This document shows, piece by piece, positions 15,983-25,007 of a stretch of 64,000 nucleotides of DNA. Position numbers and translations under genes: made by a program. Source of the DNA: Salegentibacter mishustinae (GTDB lineage Bacteria; Bacteroidota; Bacteroidia; Flavobacteriales; Flavobacteriaceae). The first letter of the stretch is position 1. Each line of letters opens with the position of its first letter. Below the pieces are notes generated by a model. The model was not told the origin of the DNA, did not search any database, and saw nothing but the letters and a program-made list of their open reading frames with translations. The DNA lies in the NCBI RefSeq assembly GCF_002900095.1, contig NZ_LLKN01000002.1, positions 2,108,001-2,172,000 on the forward strand, written 5' to 3'.

Positions 15983-17587
15983 TCATTCTTCTTTTGACAG
16001 TTTTTGATAAACTCCATTGGTCCATCCAAAACCATCCTGGGTAGGGTATTCTCCGCCTCCGCTTTCTTTACTCAAGTCTTCCACATTATATTTTTCTAGC
16101 AACTTATAAGTATTTTCATACACGTTTTGGTTAAGATCTAACCACCGCCGCTTGATCTCTGAAGCTAGCTCAGCTTTACCATAATTACGAAGCCCTTCTA
16201 TACTCATATATTGCAACGGCGCCCAGCCATTAGGCGCATCCCACTGCTGCCCTGTATTATGCGGGGTGCTTACCAGGCCACCGGGCCTAAGGAAAACCCT
16301 TTCAAGAGAATTGGCGACTTTATTTGCCTGATCTTCTTCTGCAATTTCAAGAAAAAGCGGGTAGATTCCGGCCAGGGAATAGATTCCTGTGGTATTTTCA
16401 TTTTTAAAATTATAATCGAAATAAAAACCTGTCTCTTCTTCCCACAGATATTTCTGAATAGCAGCTTTTCTATTTTCTGCTTTTCTTCGGAAGGTTTCAG
16501 CCTTTTCTACAGCATCATCTAATTCATACGCATGAGCAAGTGTTTCCTCCAGGTTAAAGAGCAAGCTGTTAAGATCTACCGGAATTATTTGCGTAGTATG
16601 AATGCTGTAAAGATTAAAATCGCCATTACCGTTAATACTTAGCCACCTGCTTGAAAAATCCCATCCAGATTCGGCGGCGGCTCTTAAGTCTCGATATGCT
16701 TCTTCCCTGCTTCGATCTGGATTTTTAATCACCGCTTTTTCAGCGGTTTCCACATCCTCGCGATAACTCTCAGGTCTTGGGGTGTTTTTATCATCCCAAT
16801 AGCGATTAAGGATTTCGCCACCCGGAAGTTTCACAACTCTTTTGTAAGCCTCTAATTCTTCATTTTCGTTGCCTTTCATCCAGAAATCATATTCTGTTTG
16901 CAAAGCGGGAAGATATTCTGAATAAACTTGTTCTCCCTCAATATCGGCTAGTAGTTCTATCATTTTTGCGAAAAATGGTGGTTGAGAACGACTTAAATAA
17001 TAGGTGCGATTTCCGTTAGGAATGAAACCATAGGTTTCGATGAGCCAGGCAAAATTATCTACCATATTTCTAATGGTTTTAATTTCCCCATCTTCCTGAA
17101 GCCCCAGCATCGTAAAATAACTATCCCAATAATAGATCTCACGAAACCTCCCGCCGGGAACAATATACGGATTTGGCAAAGGGATCAAAGTACCTGAAAC
17201 CTGTTCATCGGCAGGGCGTTTAAGCACATCCCATAATTTTTTTATATGCAGGTTAATCGAAGAAGAATCGGTTTTATAAGTGCTGGCTTCTTCCGGAATT
17301 CTAAAATTCTGGTTTATAAAATTTTTTAATTCAGCATTGGTTTCCGGTTGTTCTTCCGCATATTTTTCCCTGATCACTTTGGGAGCGGTACGTGGCACCG
17401 CATCTACGAAAGTCTTACTATCGGCAAACAAATTTTCATTTTCCTGCACTTCATAAAACAAGTCGCCATAAAGTTCTTCAGGAGGAAAAATACTAACCGA
17501 TTTCTCCTCGGTCTTTACTGCTGAAGAGCAGGCATTCAATAGTATAAAAGAACACAGAAACAGGAAATTCAACGAAAGCTTTTTCAT
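15983..17587 (-). CDS. Trehalase, lipoprotein
   Basis: Glycoside hydrolase family 37: splits alpha,alpha-trehalose into two glucoses. Both family signatures are visible: PGGRFREIYYWDSY (about 144-157) and QWDAPNGWAP (about 446-455), plus GGGEYPTQDGFGWTNGV near the C-terminus. The N-terminus is a lipoprotein signal ending LLNAC (C20), so the enzyme is anchored in the periplasm or outer membrane, comparable in role to TreA rather than cytoplasmic TreF. 534 residues. No sugar transporter or phosphorylase is adjacent. It is convergent with hutG and divergent from the GNAT gene. Confidence 0.94.
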   Translation of the reverse strand: MKKLSLNFLFLCSFILLNACSSAVKTEEKSVSIFPPEELYGDLFYEVQENENLFADSKTFVDAVPRTAPKVIREKYAEEQPETNAELKNFINQNFRIPEEASTYKTDSSSINLHIKKLWDVLKRPADEQVSGTLIPLPNPYIVPGGRFREIYYWDSYFTMLGLQEDGEIKTIRNMVDNFAWLIETYGFIPNGNRTYYLSRSQPPFFAKMIELLADIEGEQVYSEYLPALQTEYDFWMKGNENEELEAYKRVVKLPGGEILNRYWDDKNTPRPESYREDVETAEKAVIKNPDRSREEAYRDLRAAAESGWDFSSRWLSINGNGDFNLYSIHTTQIIPVDLNSLLFNLEETLAHAYELDDAVEKAETFRRKAENRKAAIQKYLWEEETGFYFDYNFKNENTTGIYSLAGIYPLFLEIAEEDQANKVANSLERVFLRPGGLVSTPHNTGQQWDAPNGWAPLQYMSIEGLRNYGKAELASEIKRRWLDLNQNVYENTYKLLEKYNVEDLSKESGGGEYPTQDGFGWTNGVYQKLSKEE

Positions 17588-17712
17588 AAATTTAATTTTG
17601 ATTAATCAGCCAAGCGTGAATGTAAAGAATAATTTGCAATTCGCTCTTTACTTTAAGGCAATCTACTTAAAAAGCTTTATTTATTATTTTAGCCAGAAAT
17701 TTCAGTAAAAAA

Positions 17713-18171
17713 ATGGAAATAATCTCTTACCAATCACAATATGCCGAAGATTTTAAGAACCTTAACCTGGCCTGGTTAGAAAAGTATTTTTGGGTAGAAC
17801 CCCACGATGAAGAAGTGCTGGGGAAACCTAAAAAATATATTATTGAAACCGGGGGAAATATTTTTTTCGTAAAAGATGACGAAAAGATCATTGGTTGTGT
17901 AGCTCTAATGAAAATGGAAGAAGGTGTTTTTGAACTTACTAAAATGGCAGTTAGCCCCGAATACCAGGGAAAGAAAATAGGCCAGAAATTAATGGAACAC
18001 ACTCTAAATTTCGCTAAAAAGCAAGGTTGGGATCATCTTATTATTTTTTCTAATCGAAAGCTTGAAAATGCGATCTATATCTATAAAAAACATGGGTTCA
18101 GGGAAATTCCTATTGGAGAAAATAATCCTTACTCACGAGGCGATATCAAAATGCGATTGAATCTTTCTTAA
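17713..18171 (+). CDS. GNAT family N-acetyltransferase
   Basis: 152 residues. The acetyl-CoA-binding motif A reads MAVSPEYQGKKIGQKLMEH (the R/Q-x-x-G-x-G/I loop), preceded by the beta-strand VFELTKM and followed by the motif B region ENAIYIYKKHGF. It transfers an acetyl group to a small amine or protein; the substrate is unknown. It lies between the divergent trehalase and an MBL-fold lipoprotein gene 63 bases downstream that has its own promoter-like element. Confidence 0.88.
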   Translation: MEIISYQSQYAEDFKNLNLAWLEKYFWVEPHDEEVLGKPKKYIIETGGNIFFVKDDEKIIGCVALMKMEEGVFELTKMAVSPEYQGKKIGQKLMEHTLNFAKKQGWDHLIIFSNRKLENAIYIYKKHGFREIPIGENNPYSRGDIKMRLNLS

Positions 18172-18195
18172 AATTTTACAAATCCTAAGTCAGTT

Positions 18196-18203
18196 TATCT
18201 TTG
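18196..18203 (+). promoter_or_regulatory. Candidate -7 promoter element of the MBL-fold lipoprotein
   Basis: TATCTTTG is an exact TAnnTTTG match, 31 bases upstream of the ATG. The -33 side is only T-rich. Confidence 0.4.
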
Positions 18204-18234
18204 GTTCCTTATTTTTAATACAAAACAACCAAAT

Positions 18235-19044
18235 ATGAAATATTTATTGACTTTACTTGCAGTGGGAATTCTATTTACTGGCTGTAAAAATGAAAACAAA
18301 GAAAACGAAGATACAGAAGCAAAAAAAGAAAACACTTCTGAAGTAGCACAAAACGAAACAGCGGCTGACACTGCTTCTATAGACATTCAGCCCATTTCTC
18401 ACGCTACCGCAGTAATAAATTGGGGAGACGCAACTTTTTACCTGGATCCCGTTGGAGGTGCTGAAGCATTTGAGGGAATGGAAAAACCAGATTTCATTCT
18501 TATAACCGATATTCACGGGGATCATATGAGTGCCGAGACTTTACAGGCTATGGATCTTGAAGGCGTTCATGTAATCGTACCACAGGCCGTAAAAGAACAA
18601 TTGCCTGAAGAATTAAACAGCGTTCTTAGAACTTTAGACAACGGCGCGACTACAAAGGTAATGGACTTTTATATTGAAGCCATTCCTATGTATAATCTTC
18701 CGGAAGATCCCAATGCTTTTCATACTAAAGGCCGTGGTAATGGCTATGTAGTTGAAAGAAACGGACAAAGACTTTATATTGCCGGCGATACCGAAGATAT
18801 TCCTGAAATGCGAAATATGGAGGATATAGATATCGCTTTGGTGCCTATGAATTTACCATACACCATGACCGTAGAAGATGCGGCAGATGGAGTTTTAGCT
18901 TTTGCCCCTAAAAAGGTAATTCCTTTCCATTTTAGAGGTAAAGATGGTTTTGCCGATGTGGAAAAATTTAAGACGCTGGTTAACGAAGGAAACCAGGATA
19001 TTGAAGTGGAAATGCTAGAATGGTATCCCGATAGAGCAGAATAA
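18235..19044 (+). CDS. MBL-fold metallo-hydrolase, lipoprotein
   Basis: 269 residues. Lipoprotein signal ending LFTGC (C17), then a 35-residue Glu/Lys/Thr linker, then a metallo-beta-lactamase fold. The metal motif reads DIHGDH (92-97), so the first His of canonical HxHxDH is Asp. Later ligands are in YIAGDTED and in IPFHFRG near the C-terminus. It resembles UlaG-like hydrolases, and the substrate is unknown. The linker and lipobox place it in the periplasm or outer membrane, unlike the cytoplasmic UlaG enzymes. A hairpin terminator follows. Confidence 0.85.
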   Translation: MKYLLTLLAVGILFTGCKNENKENEDTEAKKENTSEVAQNETAADTASIDIQPISHATAVINWGDATFYLDPVGGAEAFEGMEKPDFILITDIHGDHMSAETLQAMDLEGVHVIVPQAVKEQLPEELNSVLRTLDNGATTKVMDFYIEAIPMYNLPEDPNAFHTKGRGNGYVVERNGQRLYIAGDTEDIPEMRNMEDIDIALVPMNLPYTMTVEDAADGVLAFAPKKVIPFHFRGKDGFADVEKFKTLVNEGNQDIEVEMLEWYPDRAE

Positions 19045-19068
19045 ATTTGGATCTCTTATAAAAAATAG

Positions 19069-19094
19069 AACCCGGTGATGAACCGGGTTTTTTA
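19069..19094 (+). terminator. Rho-independent terminator after the MBL lipoprotein
   Basis: AACCCGGT, loop gatga, ACCGGGTT, followed by a T run. The A-rich 5' side may let it also serve the convergent gene at 19124. Confidence 0.8.
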
Positions 19095-19123
19095 TTTCTT
19101 TTCATTTTTTGATTGAAGCAATA

Positions 19124-19459
19124 CTAGGCTTTTAATCTTACTGGCAGCTTATAGGTTTTAATTGAAGGATCTAAAACAGTTTTTATCTCTTTATTGTTTA
19201 AACACTTTTTAATCTTTTTTCCGGCTTCCACATTTTTTGACCCAACGTAAAGAACTTCCATTTCATTCTTGCAATTAAACCTAACTATTAAATAGGCAAC
19301 TACATCTTTTTCAACCGTGATCTCAACGTTTTTCAATAACTGCTGAATTTCCTTGTTAAAAGCAACTTCTGAGGTTTCGGGCAAATCTTTTGGTGCAGCG
19401 TGAAGTAGGCTTCCGGCGCTAATAGCTAATGCAAATAATACTACTTTTAAGGTTTTCAT
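19124..19459 (-). CDS. Small secreted protein of unknown function
   Basis: 111 residues with a typical Sec signal peptide (MKTLKVVLFALAIS, cleavage after LLHAAP or nearby). The mature part is about 88 residues, basic at its end, with two cysteines (in FNCKNE and KKCLNN) that could form a disulfide. The pattern of strands, VVAYLIVRFNC, EMEVLYVGS and TYKLPVRLK, is what one sees in small TonB-C-like or periplasmic beta-domains, but I do not recognise the family. Monocistronic, convergent with the MBL gene. Confidence 0.7.
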   Translation of the reverse strand: MKTLKVVLFALAISAGSLLHAAPKDLPETSEVAFNKEIQQLLKNVEITVEKDVVAYLIVRFNCKNEMEVLYVGSKNVEAGKKIKKCLNNKEIKTVLDPSIKTYKLPVRLKA

Positions 19460-19561
19460 AATATAAATTTTAAAGGTTATACATTTTAAAGACTGGGTTA
19501 AACCTCTAAATGTTACAGGTTTATATTATTTTAACAGAAACAACCACTTAAAATTAGCGCA

Positions 19562-19604
19562 TAAAAAAACTGTCTAAAGTTTATCTTATTAAACTTTAGA
19601 CAGT
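19562..19604 (-). terminator. Rho-independent terminator of sucC
   Basis: A perfect 15-bp stem (19569-19583 with 19590-19604) and a 6-base loop. On the minus strand it is followed by seven T. It lies 45 bases past the sucC stop. Confidence 0.85.
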
Positions 19605-19648
19605 CTTTGATTCAACAGGAAATAAATTCCTATCCCGAAGCTTCGGGA

Positions 19649-20842
19649 TTATTTAAGTACTTCCTGTACTTTATCTGCAGCTTCCTGGAATTGAACAGCA
19701 GAGTGGATCTTAAATCCGCTATCGTCAATTAATTTCTTGGCAATATCTGCATTAGTTCCCTGTAAACGCACAATAATTGGCACATTCACAGCGTCACCCA
19801 TATTCTTATAAGCATCTACAATTCCCTGTGCCACACGGTCACAACGAACAATACCTCCAAAGATATTTACCAGGATAGCTTCTACTTTATCATCTTTTAA
19901 GATCAAACGGAAAGCTTCTTCAACTCGCTTGGCATCGGCTGTACCACCAACGTCAAGGAAGTTTGCAGGTTCTCCACCAGCTTGCTTAATAAGGTCCATT
20001 GTTGCCATTGCAAGTCCGGCACCGTTTACCATACAACCAACGTTCCCGTCAAGGTCTACATAGTTAAGTCCAACTTCCTTAGCTTCAACTTCAGTTTGAT
20101 TTTCTTCACGAATATCACGCATTTCAGCATAGTCTTTGTGACGGAAAAGCGCATTATCATCAAGTGTTACTTTGGCATCTACTGCAAGAATTTTATCATC
20201 ACTTGTTTTTAAAACCGGGTTAATCTCAAAAAGAGAAGAATCAGATTTATCAAAAGCTGTGTAAAGTGACATTACAAACTTGGTCATCTCTTTAAAAGCA
20301 GTACCGCTAAGCTTAAGGTTAAAAGCTATTCTTCTAGCCTGAAACGGCATAAGTCCTGTTGCAGGATCTATTTCTTCGGTGAAAATTAAATGCGGAGTTT
20401 CCTCAGCAACAGTTTCAATATCTACACCACCTTCAGTAGAATACATAATCATATTACGCCCGGTTGCTCGGTTAAGCAATACAGACATGTAGTATTCTTC
20501 TGGTTCGTTATCTCCAGGATAATAAACATCCTCGGCAACCAACACCTGGTGTACTTTTTTACCTTCGGCAGAAGTTTGTGGTGTTACCAGGTCCATTCCA
20601 ATAATGTTTCCTGCAACTTCTTCTACCTCCTTTAAGTTCTTGGCAAGTTTTACACCACCACCTTTTCCACGGCCTCCCGCGTGTACCTGGGCCTTTATAA
20701 CGTGCCATCCGGTACCGGTTTGTTCGGTTAGTTCTTTAGCGGCATCTACGGCCTCTTTTGCATTATGTGCAACTAAACCACGCTGAATGCGTACGCCAAA
20801 ACTGCTTAAAATTTCTTTTCCTTGATATTCGTGTATGTTCAT
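19649..20842 (-). CDS. sucC: Succinate-CoA ligase (ADP-forming) subunit beta
   Basis: TCA cycle: with SucD it converts succinyl-CoA, ADP and phosphate to succinate, CoA and ATP. 397 residues, the usual length. It opens MNIHEYQGKEILSSFGV, carries the ATP-grasp domain with HVIKAQVHAGGRGKGGGV, and ends in the ligase domain with NIFGGIVRCD and QGTNAD. sucD is not adjacent, as is common in Flavobacteriia. The promoter-like element at 20877 and terminator at 19562 suggest a single-gene transcript. Confidence 0.97.
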   Translation of the reverse strand: MNIHEYQGKEILSSFGVRIQRGLVAHNAKEAVDAAKELTEQTGTGWHVIKAQVHAGGRGKGGGVKLAKNLKEVEEVAGNIIGMDLVTPQTSAEGKKVHQVLVAEDVYYPGDNEPEEYYMSVLLNRATGRNMIMYSTEGGVDIETVAEETPHLIFTEEIDPATGLMPFQARRIAFNLKLSGTAFKEMTKFVMSLYTAFDKSDSSLFEINPVLKTSDDKILAVDAKVTLDDNALFRHKDYAEMRDIREENQTEVEAKEVGLNYVDLDGNVGCMVNGAGLAMATMDLIKQAGGEPANFLDVGGTADAKRVEEAFRLILKDDKVEAILVNIFGGIVRCDRVAQGIVDAYKNMGDAVNVPIIVRLQGTNADIAKKLIDDSGFKIHSAVQFQEAADKVQEVLK

Positions 20843-20876
20843 AATCAGCTATTTCTTCAGTATTAATTACGGTTAG

Positions 20877-20908
20877 CAAAAGTAACAAATGTATAGCTAT
20901 TGTACCAA
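20877..20908 (-). promoter_or_regulatory. Candidate promoter of sucC
   Basis: Read on the minus strand: TTG (20906-20908), 21-base spacer, TACTTTTG (20877-20884), an exact TAnnTTTG match 34 bases upstream of the ATG. It sits inside a 73-residue open frame, which argues against that frame. Confidence 0.45.
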
Positions 20909-21075
20909 TCTTTTTTAGGATATCCCCAGCCCTGCTATAATCTATTTCCACAGAAAAATTTAGCTTTTCTTTAAGGATTGCCAATTTTCAAAATGTGCGC
21001 CATTACTGCGATTTAGCAACTATAAGCTTATCGTAGAATTTTAGCCATTTTATATTTTATTAGTATTATCTCTTT

Positions 21076-21083
21076 TAATTTTG
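21076..21083 (+). promoter_or_regulatory. Candidate -7 promoter element of the MFS gene
   Basis: TAATTTTG matches TAnnTTTG, 27 bases before the ATG. The -33 element is not clear. Confidence 0.35.
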
Positions 21084-21110
21084 TCCTTTGCTAAAAACTG
21101 AACCTAAAAA

Positions 21111-22283
21111 ATGAATAAAGCACTTATTGCCCTTGCTATTGGAGGCTTCGGAATTGGAATGACCGAATTCGTGATCATGGGAATTCTGCCAGATGTAGCT
21201 TCGGCTTTAGACATCAGTATTCCGCAGGCCGGGCATTTTATTTCTGCCTATGCTTTAGGGGTGGTGATTGGTGCTCCAATATTAACTGCTTTTGGCGGTA
21301 AGTGGCCTGCGCATAAAACCCTACTCCTACTTATGGTTTGGTTTACAGTGTTTAATTCGTTTTCGGCTTTTGCTAATTCTTATGAACTTTTATTGGTTTC
21401 CCGTTTCTTATCGGGTTTACCGCACGGAGCTTTCTTCGGAATTGGCGCCGTAGTTGCCGGGCAACTCGCAAAACCCGGGAAATCGGCCCAGGCGATCGCT
21501 ACAATGTTCACCGGATTAACCTTAGCCAACGTAATTGGCGTACCGCTGGGCACTTATTTAGGGCATAACTTTAGTTGGAATGTTTCGTTTATGCTCGTGG
21601 GTGTAGTAGGTTTAATGGCTATTGCCAGTGTAAAATTCTGGATGCCAGAATTACCAAAATCTTCTTCTGAAGGAATTAGAAAAGACCTGAACGTTTTGAA
21701 ACGCGGCGAACTCTGGATGGTGATCTTGCTTACTACTATTGGCACAGGAGGCTTTTTTGCCTGGTATAGTTATATCGCTCCCTTAATTACCAAAGTAGCC
21801 GGGCATCCCGAATGGATTGTAAGCTACGTAATGATCTTAGCGGGACTGGGAATGGTTATCGGAAATTTGATAGGCGCAAAACTGGCCGAGAAATTTTCAC
21901 CGATCTATGCTGTGATTATGAGTATGATCTTAATGGTTATCGCTCTTATCACCAATGCCTATGTTGCCGAAAATCAAATCGCAATTTTGGTCATGACTTT
22001 CCTTATTGCCACGATCGCTTTTTGTCTTTCCACTCCAATTCAAATGGTCATGATCAACTCTGCTAAGGGCTCAGAAAGTTTAGGATCTTCTATGAATCAA
22101 AGCGCTTTTAATATGGGGAATGCCTCCGGTGCTTATTTTGCCGGCCTACCTATTGCCTTTGGGTATAGCTTTACTTCGGCCTCGCTGGTAGGAGCAATTA
22201 TGGCCGGACTCGGTGTTTTTATCGCCACGGCAATTATTCTTTTAAGAAAACGAAGAGAAAGCGCCATAGCCGCTGCAAGCTAA
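21111..22283 (+). CDS. MFS transporter, AraJ-like (drug/sugar exporter subfamily)
   Basis: 390 residues with twelve hydrophobic segments. It opens GIGMTEFVIMGILPDVA, the typical motif of the AraJ/YdhP/Bmr-like exporter branch; motif-A-like residues are weak. It pumps small molecules by proton antiport; the substrate (drug, sugar or amino acid derivative) cannot be told. It has its own promoter-like element. lysA starts 123 bases downstream with a separate element, so co-transcription is not certain. Confidence 0.87.
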   Translation: MNKALIALAIGGFGIGMTEFVIMGILPDVASALDISIPQAGHFISAYALGVVIGAPILTAFGGKWPAHKTLLLLMVWFTVFNSFSAFANSYELLLVSRFLSGLPHGAFFGIGAVVAGQLAKPGKSAQAIATMFTGLTLANVIGVPLGTYLGHNFSWNVSFMLVGVVGLMAIASVKFWMPELPKSSSEGIRKDLNVLKRGELWMVILLTTIGTGGFFAWYSYIAPLITKVAGHPEWIVSYVMILAGLGMVIGNLIGAKLAEKFSPIYAVIMSMILMVIALITNAYVAENQIAILVMTFLIATIAFCLSTPIQMVMINSAKGSESLGSSMNQSAFNMGNASGAYFAGLPIAFGYSFTSASLVGAIMAGLGVFIATAIILLRKRRESAIAAAS

Positions 22284-22335
22284 GACCCTGGAAAAAGATG
22301 TGTTTCTTTAATCTTAACAATTTAAGGGAATTCGT

Positions 22336-22343
22336 TATTTTTG
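22336..22343 (+). promoter_or_regulatory. Candidate -7 promoter element of lysA
   Basis: TATTTTTG matches TAnnTTTG, 62 bases upstream of the lysA ATG at 22406. Confidence 0.3.
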
Positions 22344-22405
22344 GAACTTGCGTTTGTAAGAGTTGATATTTCTCCTCTTTTTTGCCAACTAATTTTTTAG
22401 CTGTT

Positions 22406-23638
22406 ATGACCAATCAAGATCTACTTGCTGTTGCCCGGGAATTCGGAAGCCCGGTATATGTATACGATGCCGAAAAAATTGCTTTTCAGTACAATCGTTT
22501 AAAAAATGCTTTTTCAGAAATTAAAGATCTGCGCATTCATTACGCCGTAAAAGCACTTTCTAATATTTCTATTCTAAAATATTTAAACTCTCTTGGCAGT
22601 GGGATGGATACCGTTTCTATCCAGGAAGTAAGACTTGCACTGGAAGCCGGGGTTGCACCAAAAGATATTATTTACACTCCAAACGGAGTTTCCTTAGAAG
22701 AAATTGAACAAGTAGTAAGATTGGGCGTTCAAATAAATATAGACAACCTTTCTATTTTGGAACAATTTGGAGCCAAGCATCCAGAGGTGCCGGTTTGTAT
22801 TCGTATAAATCCGCATATTTTAGCCGGTGGAAACTCCAAAATTTCAGTAGGTCACGTAGATTCAAAATTTGGAATTTCTATTCATCAAATGCCGCTTTTG
22901 CTGCGTATTGTTGAAAATACGGGGATGACCATAAACGGGATCCATATGCACACCGGAAGCGATATCCTGGATATTGAAGTTTTTCTTCGCGCTTCTGAAA
23001 TTCTTTTTGACTCGGCTAAAAATTTTAAAAACCTTGAGTTCCTTGACTTTGGGAGTGGTTTTAAAGTGCCTTACCGGGAAAATGATATTGAAACCGATAT
23101 AGAGGAATTAGGAGAAAAGCTCACGCAGCGTTTTGAAAATTTCTGTGAAGAATACGGCCGTGAACTTACCCTGGTTTTTGAACCGGGAAAATTTTTGGTG
23201 AGCGAAGCCGGTAAATTCCTTGCTAAAGTAAACGTTATAAAACAAACAACCTCCACGGTTTTTGCCGGGGTAGACTCAGGTTTTAATCATTTAATTAGGC
23301 CTATGTTCTATGGGTCCCACCACGATATTAAAAACATTTCCAATCCCGATGGGAAATTCAGATTTTACTCGGTGGTAGGTTATATTTGCGAAACCGATAC
23401 CTTCGCCAACAACCGTAGAATAGCCGAAATTACCGAAGGCGATATCCTCGCTTTTAGCAATGCCGGCGCCTATTCTTTCTCTATGGCCAGCAATTTTAAT
23501 TCCCGCTACCGTCCCACCGAAGTTTTATGGTATAACGGCAAAGCGCATTTAATTAGGGAGCGCGAAACTTTTGAAGATCTGCTGAGACATCAAAAAATTG
23601 TAGATTTAGAAGCACCAGCCATAAAAGCTACAAAATAA
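22406..23638 (+). CDS. lysA: Diaminopimelate decarboxylase
   Basis: Final step of lysine synthesis: meso-diaminopimelate to L-lysine and CO2, PLP-dependent, fold type III. Numbered from ATG 22406: the PLP lysine is in HYAVKALSN, a glycine-rich phosphate site in DFGSGFKVP, and the substrate residues in GYICETDTFA and FSNAGAYSFSM, the last including the Cys-Glu-Thr/Ser-Asp signature. 410 residues. An in-frame TTG at 22382 would add eight residues but looks less likely. It shares the lysine/DAP pathway with dapA at 50 kb, though unlinked. A small membrane protein gene begins six bases after its stop. Confidence 0.95.
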   Translation: MTNQDLLAVAREFGSPVYVYDAEKIAFQYNRLKNAFSEIKDLRIHYAVKALSNISILKYLNSLGSGMDTVSIQEVRLALEAGVAPKDIIYTPNGVSLEEIEQVVRLGVQINIDNLSILEQFGAKHPEVPVCIRINPHILAGGNSKISVGHVDSKFGISIHQMPLLLRIVENTGMTINGIHMHTGSDILDIEVFLRASEILFDSAKNFKNLEFLDFGSGFKVPYRENDIETDIEELGEKLTQRFENFCEEYGRELTLVFEPGKFLVSEAGKFLAKVNVIKQTTSTVFAGVDSGFNHLIRPMFYGSHHDIKNISNPDGKFRFYSVVGYICETDTFANNRRIAEITEGDILAFSNAGAYSFSMASNFNSRYRPTEVLWYNGKAHLIRERETFEDLLRHQKIVDLEAPAIKATK

Positions 23639-23644
23639 GTCCCT

Positions 23645-24022
23645 ATGGAAATGGTTTTTAAAAATAAGTGGTTTTACCGACTGCTTATTGTTTATATTTT
23701 TCTTTTGCTAATATGGAACACCTATATGGTGGTTACCGGCAACCTCCTGGGATTAATTGCAGTAGTTATAGAATTAGCGCTGTTATATTTACTATTTAAT
23801 AAGCACAGACTGGCCAAAACGGCCATCCACTTTTGGGCGATTATCATGATGATTGGTCCCGGACTCTCCATACTTGGAAAACTCATAAAAGTAGCCACAG
23901 GAGACGATCTAAATTTTATGGTAGACAGCCTGGTGCAAAATCTACTGTTGTTCACTTTTGGTTTGATCATCTATTATTTTAATAAAAAAACCGTTTTTAT
24001 TGCTGAAAGAAGTCAGTTTTAA
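23645..24022 (+). CDS. Small four-helix membrane protein of unknown function
   Basis: 125 residues, mostly hydrophobic, with four predicted membrane helices (about 10-29, 32-48, 61-83 and 95-113) and a positively charged start. No recognisable domain. It begins six bases after lysA and is likely co-transcribed with it. Spacing and hydrophobicity support a real gene. Confidence 0.7.
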   Translation: MEMVFKNKWFYRLLIVYIFLLLIWNTYMVVTGNLLGLIAVVIELALLYLLFNKHRLAKTAIHFWAIIMMIGPGLSILGKLIKVATGDDLNFMVDSLVQNLLLFTFGLIIYYFNKKTVFIAERSQF

Positions 24023-24121
24023 ATTCCTGGCAGTTTGTGCAGGTAGTTAAAAGCGTTTTTCTAAGGGTTTGTAAAATTTTCTTCGGAAATTAAAGCAGTG
24101 TCAATTCAAATTTCAACTGAA

Positions 24122-24661
24122 ATGCCATTATATTTTCTCGCAATAATTCCTCCGGAAGAAATAAGTAAGCGAATAAAATCGCTAAAGCTGGAGATCGCTA
24201 AAAAATACGGGGCAAAACACGCGTTGAAACTGCCGGCGCATATTACGCTGCAAATTCCATTTAAAATTCCAGAAACCGAAGAAGGAAAGCTAATTGATAG
24301 TTTAAAAAGCTTTGCTGAAAATCAAAAAAGCTTCCCGCTCAATTTAAAAGATTTTGGTCGATTCGGTCAAAAAGTGATCTTTATAAATATTGAGAATCAC
24401 AAAGAAATAATCAACCTGCACGCCGAATTACAGCAAATTTCAATGAAACATTTCAGCTTAAAAAAGCACGAAACTTTTTCTAAGATCCATCCGCATATCA
24501 CCCTCGCATCTCGAGATCTTCATCATAAACAATTCCCCAAAACCTGGGCAGATTTTAAAACGCGCGAATTTAGTGATTCATTTTCGATCGAAAATTTCAG
24601 CCTTTTAAAGCATGATGGGAAAATTTGGCATGCTTACCGGGATTTTCACTTTAATCAATAA
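24122..24661 (+). CDS. 2'-5' RNA ligase / 2H phosphoesterase family protein
   Basis: About 179 residues. The two catalytic HxT motifs of the 2H superfamily are both intact: AHITLQ (about H40) and HPHITLAS (about H125). The family hydrolyses or forms 2',5'- and cyclic phosphodiesters in small RNAs or nucleotides, and the physiological substrate is usually unknown. I prefer ATG 24122; a GTG at 24098 would add eight residues. Cytoplasmic. It marks the left border of the small-membrane-protein cluster. Confidence 0.85.
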   Translation: MPLYFLAIIPPEEISKRIKSLKLEIAKKYGAKHALKLPAHITLQIPFKIPETEEGKLIDSLKSFAENQKSFPLNLKDFGRFGQKVIFINIENHKEIINLHAELQQISMKHFSLKKHETFSKIHPHITLASRDLHHKQFPKTWADFKTREFSDSFSIENFSLLKHDGKIWHAYRDFHFNQ

Positions 24662-24729
24662 AAATCAATTTTTCCAGTAGTTTTTTGTAACATTTTGATA
24701 TTTTTATCAACTTATCACGAAAACAAGCT

Positions 24730-24855
24730 ATGGAAAAACAGAAAACTCAAAAATTCTCCAAAACCAGTATTTTTTTAATAGGTGTAGCGCTTATCGTTGT
24801 GTATTTAATACTTTCAGATTGGGAGCATTTTAAACAAGGACTTTTAGGAATTTAA
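24730..24855 (+). CDS. 41-residue single-span membrane protein
   Basis: ATG 24730 to TAA 24853-24855. A basic N-terminal third (EKQKTQKFSKTS), one transmembrane helix (IFLIGVALIVVYLIL), then a short soluble tail SDWEHFKQGLLGI. The tail pattern D-W/F...G recurs loosely in the small proteins at 24863 and 26509. The layout, basic N-terminus with one helix and a compact tail, argues for a real micro-protein rather than chance. No function is recognised. Confidence 0.6.
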   Translation: MEKQKTQKFSKTSIFLIGVALIVVYLILSDWEHFKQGLLGI

Positions 24856-24862
24856 TACATCT

Positions 24863-24982
24863 ATGAAACGCAACTATACTTTCCTGGAAATCATAGGGAT
24901 CATCGGTTTAATAATTATGGCAGTTTACCTACTCGATTTCACTATAGAAGCCGCGTTAGACGGTTGGAATAACCCAATATAA
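24863..24982 (+). CDS. 39-residue single-span membrane protein
   Basis: ATG 24863 to TAA 24980-24982, seven bases after the preceding micro-gene. Short basic start (MKRNYTF), one helix (IIGIIGLIIMAVYLL), tail DFTIEAALDGWNNPI. It resembles the 34-residue product at 26509, which has VGIIFTAFMLVIFLDFALKA: both keep a helix, then L-D-F, then A-x-x-x-G. Together they look like a small family of related membrane peptides. No function is recognised. Confidence 0.6.
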   Translation: MKRNYTFLEIIGIIGLIIMAVYLLDFTIEAALDGWNNPI

Positions 24983-25007
24983 ATGCACTTTAAAAGTATC
25001 TTAAACC

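Noticed and set aside
20763-20984. 73-residue minus-strand frame overlapping the start of sucC
   Set aside because: It crosses the sucC promoter-like element and N-terminus in another frame, with no domain or ribosome site.
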